From an uncultured Porphyromonas sp. (GTDB lineage Bacteria > Bacteroidota > Bacteroidia > Bacteroidales > Porphyromonadaceae), in the NCBI GenBank assembly GCA_927910985.1, contig CAKMOP010000162.1, positions 1-10,401 on the forward strand: 10,401 bases of DNA, written 5' to 3'. A model generated the notes under the pieces. It made no database searches. It was not told the origin of the DNA and saw only the letters and a list, made by a program, of their open reading frames with translations. Of this stretch, positions 1 to 7,175 are shown one piece after another (the stretch's first letter is position 1; the number at the start of each line of letters is the position of its first letter). A program made the position numbers and the translations under genes.

Positions 1-768
1 TGCCGGTGGTGATGGGGGTTAAGAGTTACGGGCAAGGGGCTGGTGCAGACGACGATGCAGCTGCCCTATGTGGGACGATCAAGCTCACCACTGCCAAGTA
101 CTACATCCCCAGCGGTCGCTGTATTCAGCGCATTGACTACCAGTCGATGCGCGAAGGTAAGGGGGCGAAGGTGCTTCCCGACAGCCTGACGAAGGTCTTC
201 CACACACGTGCTGGCCGTGAGGTGCGTGATGCAGGCGGCATCCTCCCCGATATTACGCTCACCAGTGACACGCTCCCGACGATGGTCTACTACCTGCGCT
301 TCAATAATGATGCCTTCGACTGGGTCACGGACTACGTGCGCAGTCACCGCTCCATCGCTTCGCCCCGTGACTTCCGCTTGACGGAAGCGGACTATGCGTC
401 CTTCTCCGAGCGACTCATCGAGAAGAAGTTCGACTACGACCGCCAGAGTGGTAAGGAGCTGCAGAAGCTCGAGGACTTGGCGAAGTTCGAGGGGTATTAC
501 AGCAAGAGTCGTGAAGCCTTTGAGACGCTGAAGAAGATTCTTGTGCCCGACCTCAAGCACGACTTGCAGGCACACCGCCCATTCATCGAGGAGTATCTGA
601 CCGGTGCCATCCTGACCCGCTACTATTATAATAGAGGTGCGCTGGAGCGTCGCGTCCCCGAACGACAAATAGGTGCGCGCTGCTATCGAGCTACTCGGCG
701 ACCCCGTGCGCTATGCTAAGACCCTGAGTACGCCTGAAGCTAAGCCAGCCTCTTCCCCTTCCAAGTAG
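1..768 (+). pseudogene. S41 carboxy-terminal processing protease, 3' part, with frame defects
   Basis: This is the C-terminal part of a CtpA/Tsp-like periplasmic serine protease (S41), which cleaves proteins near their C-termini with a Ser/Lys dyad. The gene enters from the left edge, so the PDZ domain and catalytic Ser are outside the window. The frame beginning at base 3 reads PVVMGVKSYG and then loses the family pattern. Removing the C at 33 restores GKGLVQTTMQLPY, including the catalytic Lys; adding one G near 70 then restores GGTIKLTTAKYYIPSGRCIQR, the typical S41 strand region. The frame stays open through a helical C-terminal tail with RYYYNRGALERRV. An extra G near 660 breaks it again; the expected continuation (VRAAIELLGDPVRYAKTL, stop 766-768) is present in the next frame, but a TAG at 670-672 precedes it. 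As written, the ORF stops at 719. The near-perfect conservation between defects means they are recent or are sequence errors. The next gene starts 4 bp after the restored stop. Confidence 0.82.
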
Positions 769-772
769 TGCG

Positions 773-1321
773 ATGAAGAAGATATTTTGCCCCAAGTGCG
801 ATACCGCTATCCCTCTGAAGAAGGAGCGTATCGAGGAGCTACAAGCCAGTGGCGAAGACCGCCTCTCGCTCATCTGTCCGCAGTGTACCCACCAGCTCAA
901 CCTGCGTCTGCGCTTGCCTTCGTCCAAGAGTGCGAAGCGTCAAGAGCAGCGACCTTCGGTAGGTCATCTCATCGTCGTGGAGAACGTCTTCGGCTACAAG
1001 CAACTCTTCCCCCTCTATGTGGGGATGAATGCCATCGGTCGCCGCAACAAGGATACCTCCACCGACATTCCGATTATCACGGGCGACCCCAGTATGGACC
1101 GTCACCACGCACTCATTCGCGTCACCGAAGGGCGTACGGGACAGCTCCGCTTTGCCGTCTCTGATGACGATAGTCGTGTGGGGACCTTCCTCGCAGGCGA
1201 ACTTCTTGCTCCGAAGGAATGGCGTTACCTCCAGCCCGGTGACGTGCTGACGCTCGGAGCCACCTCGATTATCTTCAGCGACGAGCCCCTCAGTGAGGAG
1301 GCTACCCTCGAGGAGTCTTAA
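773..1321 (+). CDS. Zinc-ribbon and FHA-domain protein
   Basis: A 182-aa soluble protein with two parts. The N-terminus carries CPKC (Cys6, Cys9) and CPQC (Cys35, Cys38), a probable four-Cys zinc ribbon. A basic linker (about 47-62) follows. Residues about 64-170 look like a forkhead-associated fold: an IGRR motif at 88-91, DPSMDRHHA at 105-113, VGTFLAGE further on, and a last strand LQPGDVLTLGATSIIF. FHA domains usually bind phosphothreonine peptides. Here the canonical serine of the SRxH motif appears to be Asp109 and the usual Asn-Gly-Thr reads Val-Gly-Thr, so phosphopeptide binding is doubtful. No signal peptide or membrane segment is visible. The ATG at 773 lies 4 bp after the restored stop of the protease gene, which suggests co-transcription. 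Partner and role are unknown. Confidence 0.8.
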   Translation: MKKIFCPKCDTAIPLKKERIEELQASGEDRLSLICPQCTHQLNLRLRLPSSKSAKRQEQRPSVGHLIVVENVFGYKQLFPLYVGMNAIGRRNKDTSTDIPIITGDPSMDRHHALIRVTEGRTGQLRFAVSDDDSRVGTFLAGELLAPKEWRYLQPGDVLTLGATSIIFSDEPLSEEATLEES

Positions 1322-1366
1322 GTTGCGACTTGTCGGGGCGGGCTCTTTGCTGCGCCCTGCGCCCTC

Positions 1367-1404
1367 GTTCCACCTTTAGAACGTATTCTTTCTAAAGGTG
1401 GAAC
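1367..1404. repeat. 15-bp perfect inverted repeat with 8-nt loop
   Basis: GTTCCACCTTTAGAA (1367-1381) and TTCTAAAGGTGGAAC (1390-1404) are exact reverse complements separated by 8 nt. The hairpin lies 46 bp after the FHA gene, but it is followed by AAAGAC rather than a T-run, so it is not a canonical terminator on the + strand. It forms the first two units of the periodic array at 1368-1455. Confidence 0.85.
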
Positions 1405-1455
1405 AAAGACTTTCCACAGCTGGAATATTTGCTTTCCACGGCAGGTATGTCGGTG
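1368..1455. repeat. 22-bp-periodic array of TTCCAC/GGAA quasi-palindromes
   Basis: Four consecutive 22-bp units start at 1368, 1390, 1412 and 1434. The first 14 bases of each form a quasi-palindrome: TTCCACCTTTAGAA, TTCTAAAGGTGGAA, TTCCACAGCTGGAA and TTCCACGGCAGGTA. Each is followed by an unrelated 8-bp spacer. Units 1 and 2 are exact reverse complements, and unit 4 is the most degenerate. TTCCAC recurs at 1368, 1412 and 1434, which are exact multiples of 22 bp. The array occupies the space between the FHA gene and the rpmB promoter. Its function is unknown; an array of protein-binding sites or a remnant of a small non-autonomous repeat element are both possible. Confidence 0.65.
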
Positions 1456-1518
1456 GAAAATACCTCAAGGTTGCTCCGCCCATTAGGAGCAAAATGAAAT
1501 GTCGATAGGGACTCGTCG

Positions 1519-1550
1519 GTTGCTTATGTGCGTAAAAATTGCTTACTTTG
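1519..1550 (+). promoter_or_regulatory. Probable rpmB operon promoter
   Basis: TTACTTTG (1543-1550) differs from the Bacteroidetes -7 consensus TAnnTTTG at one base. GTTG (1519-1522) lies 20 bp upstream in the -33 position. Transcription would begin shortly after 1550, leaving a leader of roughly 80 nt before rpmB. Just upstream, TTGCTCC (1471-1477) and GGAGCAA (1486-1492) form a 7-bp inverted repeat with an 8-nt loop. Confidence 0.5.
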
Positions 1551-1636
1551 CAGACCGATTGTAGAGTCTTCTTATAGAGGGTGAAACTACAAGTCGCTGA
1601 TAGTGTTAGAAATAACAAACTAAAATATAAAGAGTA

Positions 1637-1888
1637 ATGTCAAAGATTTGTCAGATTACAGGTAAGAAAGCCCTGGTCGGCAACAATGTCTCGCACTCCA
1701 ACCGCAAGACAAAGCGCCGCTTCGAAGTCAACCTGTTTACCAAGAAGTTCTTCTGGCCAGAAGAAGGATGCTGGATCGTCCTGAAGGTATCTGCCGCAGG
1801 CCTCCGCCTCATCAACAAGATCGGTCTCGATGCTGCTGTGCGTCAGGCTGCGAACAATGGCTACCTAAGTGAAATCAAAGTAAAGTAG
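1637..1888 (+). CDS. rpmB: Large-subunit ribosomal protein bL28
   Basis: An 83-aa basic protein recognisable as bL28 of the 50S subunit. It begins [42 protein letters not shown], matching the family signature (CxxTGKxxxxGNxVSHxxxxTKRxxxxNL), and has the later [19 protein letters not shown] segment. Its length fits Bacteroidetes homologues. The ATG at 1637 is preceded by an A-rich leader with no strong Shine-Dalgarno, which is normal in this phylum. It is the first gene of a three-gene cluster with rpmG and a DUF4295 gene, separated from rpmG by 9 bp. Confidence 0.97.
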   Translation: MSKICQITGKKALVGNNVSHSNRKTKRRFEVNLFTKKFFWPEEGCWIVLKVSAAGLRLINKIGLDAAVRQAANNGYLSEIKVK

Positions 1889-1897
1889 TAGGAGATC

Positions 1898-2086
1898 ATG
1901 GCAAAGAAAGCTAAAGGAAACAGAGTACAGGTCATCCTCGAGTGCACCGAGCACAAGGAGAGTGGTATGCCAGGGACGTCCCGCTACATCACGACCAAGA
2001 ACAGAAAGAATACGACCGAGCGTCTTGAGCTGAGAAAGTACAATCCCATCCTCAAGCGTATGACGCTCCATAAGGAAATCAAGTAA
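1898..2086 (+). CDS. rpmG: Large-subunit ribosomal protein bL33
   Basis: A 62-aa basic protein that is clearly bL33: [19 protein letters not shown] at the start, a [24 protein letters not shown] core and a [11 protein letters not shown] end. Only one cysteine is present, so this is the zinc-independent (C-minus) form. It starts 9 bp after the rpmB stop with a GGAG-containing spacer and is almost certainly co-transcribed with rpmB and the downstream small gene. Confidence 0.97.
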   Translation: MAKKAKGNRVQVILECTEHKESGMPGTSRYITTKNRKNTTERLELRKYNPILKRMTLHKEIK

Positions 2087-2104
2087 TCACGAGGAGACAA
2101 GACA

Positions 2105-2254
2105 ATGGCAAAGAAAGCAGTCGCATCATTCAAGAAGGCCGATGGTCGTACCTACTCTAAGGTCATCAAGATGGTCAAGTCCCCTAAGACGGGTGCTTAC
2201 ATCTTCCAGGAAGAGATGGTCCCCAACGAAGCCGTCAAGGAGTTCTTCTCTTAA
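2105..2254 (+). CDS. DUF4295 small basic protein
   Basis: A 49-aa ORF beginning MAKKAVASFKKADGRTYSKV and ending NEAVKEFFS. It resembles the DUF4295 family, a Bacteroidetes-restricted small basic protein normally encoded directly after rpmG; a ribosome-associated role is inferred from location only. The ATG at 2105 is preceded by a purine-rich GAGGAGAC stretch and lies 18 bp after the rpmG stop. It is the last gene before the terminator at 2336-2377. In many Bacteroidetes ftsY follows this gene; here an unrelated MATE gene does. Confidence 0.92.
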   Translation: MAKKAVASFKKADGRTYSKVIKMVKSPKTGAYIFQEEMVPNEAVKEFFS

Positions 2255-2335
2255 TCAAGTAAGCTCCTTCGGGTGCATCACCCTCATGACTGAGGCCGCA
2301 CCCCGCACAGCTACCACAGTGTAGCACACACTACA

Positions 2336-2377
2336 GAGGCTGCCCACGCAACGTAAGCGGGCAGCCTCTTCTCTTTT
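2336..2377 (+). terminator. Rho-independent terminator of the ribosomal cluster
   Basis: GAGGCTGCCC (2336-2345) pairs perfectly with GGGCAGCCTC (2359-2368) across a 13-nt loop and is followed by the T-rich TTCTCTTTT. It lies 81 bp after the DUF4295 stop and separates the ribosomal cluster from the MATE gene. Confidence 0.88.
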
Positions 2378-2453
2378 GCAAGCCCCCTCGAATAGCCACA
2401 GCAACCGCGCTTGGAGTGGTGTCGTGGATGGTATTAAAAAACACAGATCGTCT

Positions 2454-3845
2454 ATGCCTACGCAGGCCGAAAATACAGAGCGCATCGAGCGATTAGCGCA
2501 CGAGCGTATTCCCAAGCTCCTTCTTCACTATGGCGTCCCCGCGGTCGTCGGGACGATGGTCAATGCCCTCTACAGCGTCGTCGACCGCGTCTTCATCGGG
2601 CAGGGAGTCAGTGAGTTTGCCATTACAGGGCTTGCTCTGACCTTCCCTATCCTGATCTTTATCCAAGCCTTCGGTATGCTCATCGGGGTAGGGGCTTCGG
2701 CACGTGTGTCTATTCTCTTAGGAGAAGATAAGCACGACCAAGCCGAACGTATCCTGAGCAACGCACTCCTGCTCACGCTGGTCACTCAGCTACTGACCTT
2801 AGTCCCGGTAATGATCTGGCTGGAGGATATCCTTCGTGCGCTGGGGGCTAACGACCGAACGCTGCCCTTCGCTTATGATTATCTGAAGATCATGATCCCA
2901 GGGAATATCTTCTCGACCCTGTGCTTCAGCTTCAATGCGGTCATGCGTGCTTCAGGCTATCCCTACAAGGCGATGATCACGATGCTCATCGGGGCTGGGC
3001 TTAATACTGTCTTAGATGCGCTCTTCATTTATGGTTTTGGCTGGGGGATCGAAGGTGCAGCGTGGGCTACGGTCATCGCCATGGCCGTATCTGCAGCTTT
3101 CGTGATGCAACACTTTCTCGACAGTAAGAGCGAGGTGCAATTCCGCCGGCGCAATATGCGCTTCTCTGGCGAACAGATTCTTGCGATCCTCTCGATCGGG
3201 ATGTCCCCCTTCTTCCTGCAGCTCCTTAGTAGCGGGATTACCTTCCTCATCAACTCCACCTTAGCTCGCTATGCCGAGAACCCTCTGATGGCTGACCGCG
3301 CTGTAGGAGCTTATGGGATCATTAATAGTGCGGCACTTGTTGGCTTCATGATCATGCTTGGGATTGCTCAGGGGATGCAGCCTGTCGTAGGCTACAACTA
3401 TGGGGCGCGTGCTATGGGACGTGTGCGCCAGACCTTCAAGATCTGCTCGTGGATGAACTTCGGTATCGGCGCCTTCGTGACCCTGGTGGCGGTGGTTGCC
3501 CCAGGCTTGATTGCTTCTTTGTTCACCAGTTCTCCTGAGATGATCGAAGCCTCTGTGCACGCCCTTCGTCTCTGCCTCTATGGATTTGCTTTTGTAGGCT
3601 TCCAGGTCACAGCTACGCAGTTCTTCCAGAGCATAGGCTTTGGAGGGAAGGCGCTCCTGCTGAGCCTCTCGCGTCAAGTGCTGTTCTTACTCCCTGCGCT
3701 CTTCCTCTTCCCTCTGATGTGGGGGGCTACTGGGGTGTGGCTCGCCCTTCCCTTCTCGGATATCGCCGCAGGGGTGTTGGGGATGATTCTGATGAGCATC
3801 CAGTTCAAGCTCTTCGACCGAAAGTTTACTCCCGAAGGGCTGTAA
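2454..3845 (+). CDS. MATE-family multidrug exporter, MepA-like
   Basis: A 463-aa polytopic inner-membrane protein of the MATE family, which exports drugs or other organic cations using a Na+ or H+ gradient. The N-terminal half shows the MepA-like signature VPAVVGTMVNALYSVVDRVFIGQG (about 28-51, with Asp44), then TGLALTFPILIFIQAFGMLIGVGASARVSILLGE. The second half repeats the fold with QGMQPVVGYNYGA (about 306-318). About 12 hydrophobic segments and the length fit a complete protein. The frame is open upstream to 2376, but the ATG at 2454 is preferred: the upstream extension is polar, non-conserved-looking and abuts the terminator T-run. The metallophosphoesterase gene follows after 45 bp. The substrate cannot be deduced. 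Confidence 0.93.
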   Translation: MPTQAENTERIERLAHERIPKLLLHYGVPAVVGTMVNALYSVVDRVFIGQGVSEFAITGLALTFPILIFIQAFGMLIGVGASARVSILLGEDKHDQAERILSNALLLTLVTQLLTLVPVMIWLEDILRALGANDRTLPFAYDYLKIMIPGNIFSTLCFSFNAVMRASGYPYKAMITMLIGAGLNTVLDALFIYGFGWGIEGAAWATVIAMAVSAAFVMQHFLDSKSEVQFRRRNMRFSGEQILAILSIGMSPFFLQLLSSGITFLINSTLARYAENPLMADRAVGAYGIINSAALVGFMIMLGIAQGMQPVVGYNYGARAMGRVRQTFKICSWMNFGIGAFVTLVAVVAPGLIASLFTSSPEMIEASVHALRLCLYGFAFVGFQVTATQFFQSIGFGGKALLLSLSRQVLFLLPALFLFPLMWGATGVWLALPFSDIAAGVLGMILMSIQFKLFDRKFTPEGL

Positions 3846-3890
3846 GAAGCAACGGACTCTGCACCGCACCTCTTTGTATACTCTTGTATT

Positions 3891-5024
3891 ATGGTTTATT
3901 TGTACTCGGTACTCTGTTGCCTCTTCCTCTTCCCGTACCTCGGGTGGCGTGGTGGTCAAGTCTTGCCGGCAAGATTGCGCCGACTCTTCTGGGCAATACT
4001 CTTACTGATCTTCGTCCTCTTCTCCATCGCGCTCCTCGTGCATCGGCATATCGAAGCCGACTGGATGAGTGCGCTGATGAATGGGAGCGTGTACATCTTC
4101 TTCTCCACGCTCTACGTCACTGCCTTCATCGTCGGGGTGAATGTGCTGCGACATATCGATGAACGTACGCTGAGTCTCTATGCTTCGGCACGCCCTGCTG
4201 TCAAGCAATGGACGAAGGTGCTGACCTTCATCGTGTCTCTTGTCGTGTTTGTCGGGACAATGATCATAGGGCACCGCAACGTGCGCTATCCAAGGGTGAT
4301 TTATCGCTCGCTGGTCGTGCATCGCTTGACGCCCGAAGGGAAGAAGCCCGAGAAGCGTCTGCGCCTGGTCTTTTTCTCCGATCTGCATATTGGCGAGGCA
4401 ATGACCCCCGACTATATCGCACGGGCGGTCAAGCTCATTCAAGACCAGCATCCTGATCTCATCCTCTGTGGGGGCGACTTTATTGATCATCGTGCGGTCT
4501 ATGCCTATGACCCGAGAGTCCTGGCTTCACTTCGCTCACTCCGTGCCCCAATGGGTGTGTACTTTGTCTTGGGTAATCACGAATATCGGGATGATCTCGA
4601 GGCGAACATCCGCTTTGTCTCTGAGGTGGGGGCGACACTCCTCCGCGATAGCCTCGCTTATCCCGGGGATAGCCTCCTGACGCTCATCGGACGTGATGAC
4701 TTCGTGAATGGCGATCGAAAGCCTTTCGATGTGATCGCTAATGAAGCGGATCCCAAGCGTGGTCCCGTGGTGATGATGGAGCATACGCCTGCCTCCATCG
4801 ATAGTATCGGGGATAGTCCGGTGGACTTAATCCTCTGCGGGCACACGCACGGCGGACAGATTTGGCCAGGTCAGCTGATGGTGTGGTGGCGCTACGGGAT
4901 GGTCTCGGGTACGCACCCTGTGGGTAGTCGCGAGATCTGTATCTCCTCGGGCATCGGCTCCGCTGGAGCTACTTACCGCATCGGCACGCGCAGCGAGCTC
5001 TGCGTCTACGACCTCTACTGGTAG
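3891..5024 (+). CDS. Membrane-anchored calcineurin-like metallophosphoesterase, YkuE-like
   Basis: A 377-aa protein with about four N-terminal membrane segments (near 2-17, 34-50, 66-86 and 110-127) followed by a metallophosphoesterase domain (about 155-377). All binuclear metal motifs are present: SDLHIG (Asp164, His166), GGDFID (Asp196), GNHEY (Asn229, His230), EHTP (His298) and GHTHGGQ (His318, His320). This arrangement resembles YkuE-type enzymes, some of which act on membrane lipids or UDP-diacylglucosamine-like molecules; the substrate here is not determinable. The ATG at 3891 follows the MATE stop by 45 bp with no clear terminator, so the two may be co-transcribed. The end, a VYDLYW-like C-terminus, is complete. 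Confidence 0.93.
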   Translation: MVYLYSVLCCLFLFPYLGWRGGQVLPARLRRLFWAILLLIFVLFSIALLVHRHIEADWMSALMNGSVYIFFSTLYVTAFIVGVNVLRHIDERTLSLYASARPAVKQWTKVLTFIVSLVVFVGTMIIGHRNVRYPRVIYRSLVVHRLTPEGKKPEKRLRLVFFSDLHIGEAMTPDYIARAVKLIQDQHPDLILCGGDFIDHRAVYAYDPRVLASLRSLRAPMGVYFVLGNHEYRDDLEANIRFVSEVGATLLRDSLAYPGDSLLTLIGRDDFVNGDRKPFDVIANEADPKRGPVVMMEHTPASIDSIGDSPVDLILCGHTHGGQIWPGQLMVWWRYGMVSGTHPVGSREICISSGIGSAGATYRIGTRSELCVYDLYW

Positions 5025-5130
5025 CGGAGCTCATGTCGCCTTGCGCTACTCTGTGGGTGAACCTTACCTCCCTATTATTCAACTCGTAACGCAGATGTGT
5101 GCAAGGGTGTTATTGCACCTCTTTTATCTC

Positions 5131-5138
5131 TATCTTTG
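5131..5138 (+). promoter_or_regulatory. Probable -7 element of the transferase gene
   Basis: TATCTTTG matches the Bacteroidetes -7 consensus TAnnTTTG exactly, 46 bp before the ATG at 5185. The -33 element is weak (TGTT at 5108-5111, 19 bp away). A small inverted repeat, GTGCAA (5099-5104) and TTGCAC (5113-5118) with an 8-nt loop, covers the expected -33 region and could be an operator. Confidence 0.55.
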
Positions 5139-5184
5139 CAGTGAGCCTGTTTGCGCTATATAGTAAAGAATAAAGTCAAATAAT

Positions 5185-6940
5185 ATGGTCAGAAAGTTCC
5201 TACAACGGATGAGCGATTCGGCTTATGTCGCTCGTTTGGCGAAGACATTTCCTATCTTCGCTTTCATTCTTCTCCTGCAAGCTATCCTGTGCGTGCATCT
5301 GCTTTGGGCTGCTTCAGCAGTGCAGATGGGGATGAGGGTCTTCTTGCACTTCTTCTTCGTTGCAACTTTTAGATCTCTTTTCTGGGCTTCTCTTGCCTGG
5401 GCGTTGGTTGCCTGGGTGAAGTCTGAAGGTAGAAGGCGCTTCGTTGCGACTATCGTCGTGGTCCTTTTTAGTATACTGCATCTTTTTGAAAGTTACCTCT
5501 TAGGTAAGTATGGGGAAGGGTATACCTTTTCTGTTGTGACTGTCCTTATGGCAACGACTCCAGCGGAAAGTCATGAGTATCTGACTACGGTCTTCTCCCC
5601 TATGGATTTACTTCGCGGTGTCCTGGAAGTAGGGGTTGCCCTTCTACTTACGCTCTGGCTGATGAAGCGTTTGTGTAGTAGATTCTGCTCTATGGGTAAG
5701 CACCTATTGTGCATTTTGCTCATTATAATAGGGGTAGCCAATATTTGTAACCTTGCTATTTTCATGCCAAGAGTATATGAATATACCCAAACTTCTGGAG
5801 CTCCTATAGATGCTTTGCTGAGTCCGGTGGATCGTGTAATTTGGAATACTGGTCTTGCATATGGCGAGATCAATAAGATAGAGGCAAGGATTCATGAGAT
5901 TGAGCAGATTGATTTGGGTAACTTAGAGTCATCGCACCCCTATGGACAAATAAACGTAGTCGTTATTATCGGTGAGTCATTGAGACGAGACTATATGCAT
6001 TGCTATGGTTATCCTCTTGAGAATACTCCTAAATTAGATAGCCTAATTGCCGATGGATCGGTTGTAGCTTATTCGGATGTCATAAGCCCAGCCACGATGA
6101 CAGCGGAGTCTTTAACGAAGGTACTCACCTATCTTTCTCTTGGTTCAAAGGGGGGGGTGGTATGATTATCCCGCCTTGCCCAATGTCCTTTCTCGGAGTG
6201 GTTATGATACCTATTGGATGAGTAATCAGGAGGTGACGGGGACATATGTACAGCCAATTAATACAATTGCTCGTATGTCACAGGCTGTGCGATATCTCAA
6301 GATGAAAACGGGGAATGCAGACTATAATCCTATTGAAGCCAAGGGGCTTGATATGGAAGTCCTCCCTTATTTACGCAAGTCCGATCCTCGTAGTTCGAAG
6401 AGCTTTGTGCAATTTGTCCATCTAATGGGATCACACTTTGCTTATGAGAGACGCTATCCCAAGAGCTATGCTCGCTTCTCGAGTCGAGATATAAAGGCAA
6501 AGGGTGATAAGGTGCAGATTGCCGACTATGTCAATAGTGTTTACTATAATGATGATGTGGTTGCAAGCATTGTGAAGCACTATCAAGATGAGAAGACTTT
6601 ACTGTTCTATTTCTCGGACCATGGAGAGACGTTGTTTGATGGTGTAGGAGGGGATGGTGGTCGTGGCCATGGACGCTCAGAGCGGTCAAATGTTGAGATT
6701 CCTTTTATGGTATATGTCTCGCCTAAGTTGAGAGCGGAGTTCCCAGAGCTTTACGATCGGATCGTTCGCTGTAAGGATCGACCAATCGTGAATGACCTCT
6801 TCACGAATTCATTGCTGGCTCTTCTGGGGATCAAGAGTAAGTATAGTAACGAAAAACTGGAGTATTTCTCGGATGGCTATGATACTTCTCGCCCACGGAG
6901 ACCTGTGACGATGAATCGTAGCTTCTCTTACGAGAAGTAG
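5185..6940 (+). CDS. EptA-like phosphoethanolamine transferase, frameshifted at a G8 tract
   Basis: An inner-membrane sulfatase-fold enzyme of the EptA/YhjW type, which transfers phosphoethanolamine from phosphatidylethanolamine to lipid A, lowering negative charge. About five membrane segments (residues 22-190) precede the periplasmic catalytic domain. VVVIIGESLRRDYMHCYGYP gives the metal-binding Glu264, and ATMTAESL the probable nucleophile Thr306. As written, translation stops after SLGSKGGVV at residue 326 (stop 6163-6165). The rest lies in the next frame from a G8 run at 6150-6157: WYDYPALPNVL, VHLMGSHFAYE, FSDHGETLFD and GHGRSERSNVEIPFM, i.e. the remaining metal ligands. Deleting one G gives a continuous 584-aa protein of normal length, so the current state is off. 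The short product lacks the Asp/His metal ligands. The gene looks more AT-rich than its neighbours, especially after about 5690. Confidence 0.88.
6150..6157. repeat. G8 homopolymer in the transferase ORF (candidate phase switch)
   Basis: Eight consecutive G residues follow TTCAAA. Seven G read Ser-Lys-Gly-Gly-Trp-Tyr-Asp-Tyr and join the two halves of the transferase; eight G lead to a stop three codons later. The position is inside the catalytic domain, between the nucleophile Thr and the other metal ligands. It may be slipped-strand phase variation or a homopolymer sequencing error. Confidence 0.8.
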
Positions 6941-6960
6941 CTCGGGGAGCTCAGAGGTAG

Positions 6961-7015
6961 GAGCAACCGCGAGTCTGCTTACCTATGTGTAGCTGACGCG
7001 TGGTTGCTCTTGTTT
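6961..7015 (+). terminator. Possible terminator after the transferase
   Basis: GAGCAACC (6961-6968) pairs with GGTTGCTC (7002-7009), followed by TTGTTT. The loop of 33 nt contains further partial pairing (GCG with CGC next to the stem). It begins 20 bp after the transferase stop. The long loop and interrupted T-run make it a moderate candidate. Confidence 0.55.
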
Positions 7016-7175
7016 ATGTTGTCTACGCCTTCCTTCTTGCTTGTCTTGGAGAGTTACGAGGCTCTTTGCTGTGACTTTGTGTGTTTACAGGCAAGGGTTC
7101 TTCTTTCGAGGTGACTCATTAAGTGTGACGAAGTCAGAAGGGGGGCCGTAAGTATATAATCTGCTTGATTGATAT

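Noticed and set aside
66..668. 200-codon open frame on the minus strand
   Set aside because: Antisense to the S41 protease, whose + strand reading gives clear family motifs.
1367..1404. Rho-independent terminator after the FHA gene
   Set aside because: The hairpin is strong but is followed by AAAGAC with no T-run, and it belongs to a periodic array.
1376..1618. 80-codon minus-strand frame opposite the array and rpmB promoter
   Set aside because: It crosses inverted repeats and the promoter and shows no protein family features.
2376..2453. N-terminal extension of the MATE protein from an upstream TTG
   Set aside because: The 26 extra residues overlap the terminator T-run and are polar, while the ATG at 2454 gives a standard MATE N-terminus.
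5021..5049. Terminator after the metallophosphoesterase (GTAGCG/CGCTAC stem)
   Set aside because: Only a 6-bp stem with a long loop and no T-run; it also overlaps the stop codon.
7072..7079. TGACTTTG as a -7 element for the barrel gene
   Set aside because: One mismatch at an important position, no well-spaced -33 TTTG, and about 100 bp from the start; too weak to call.
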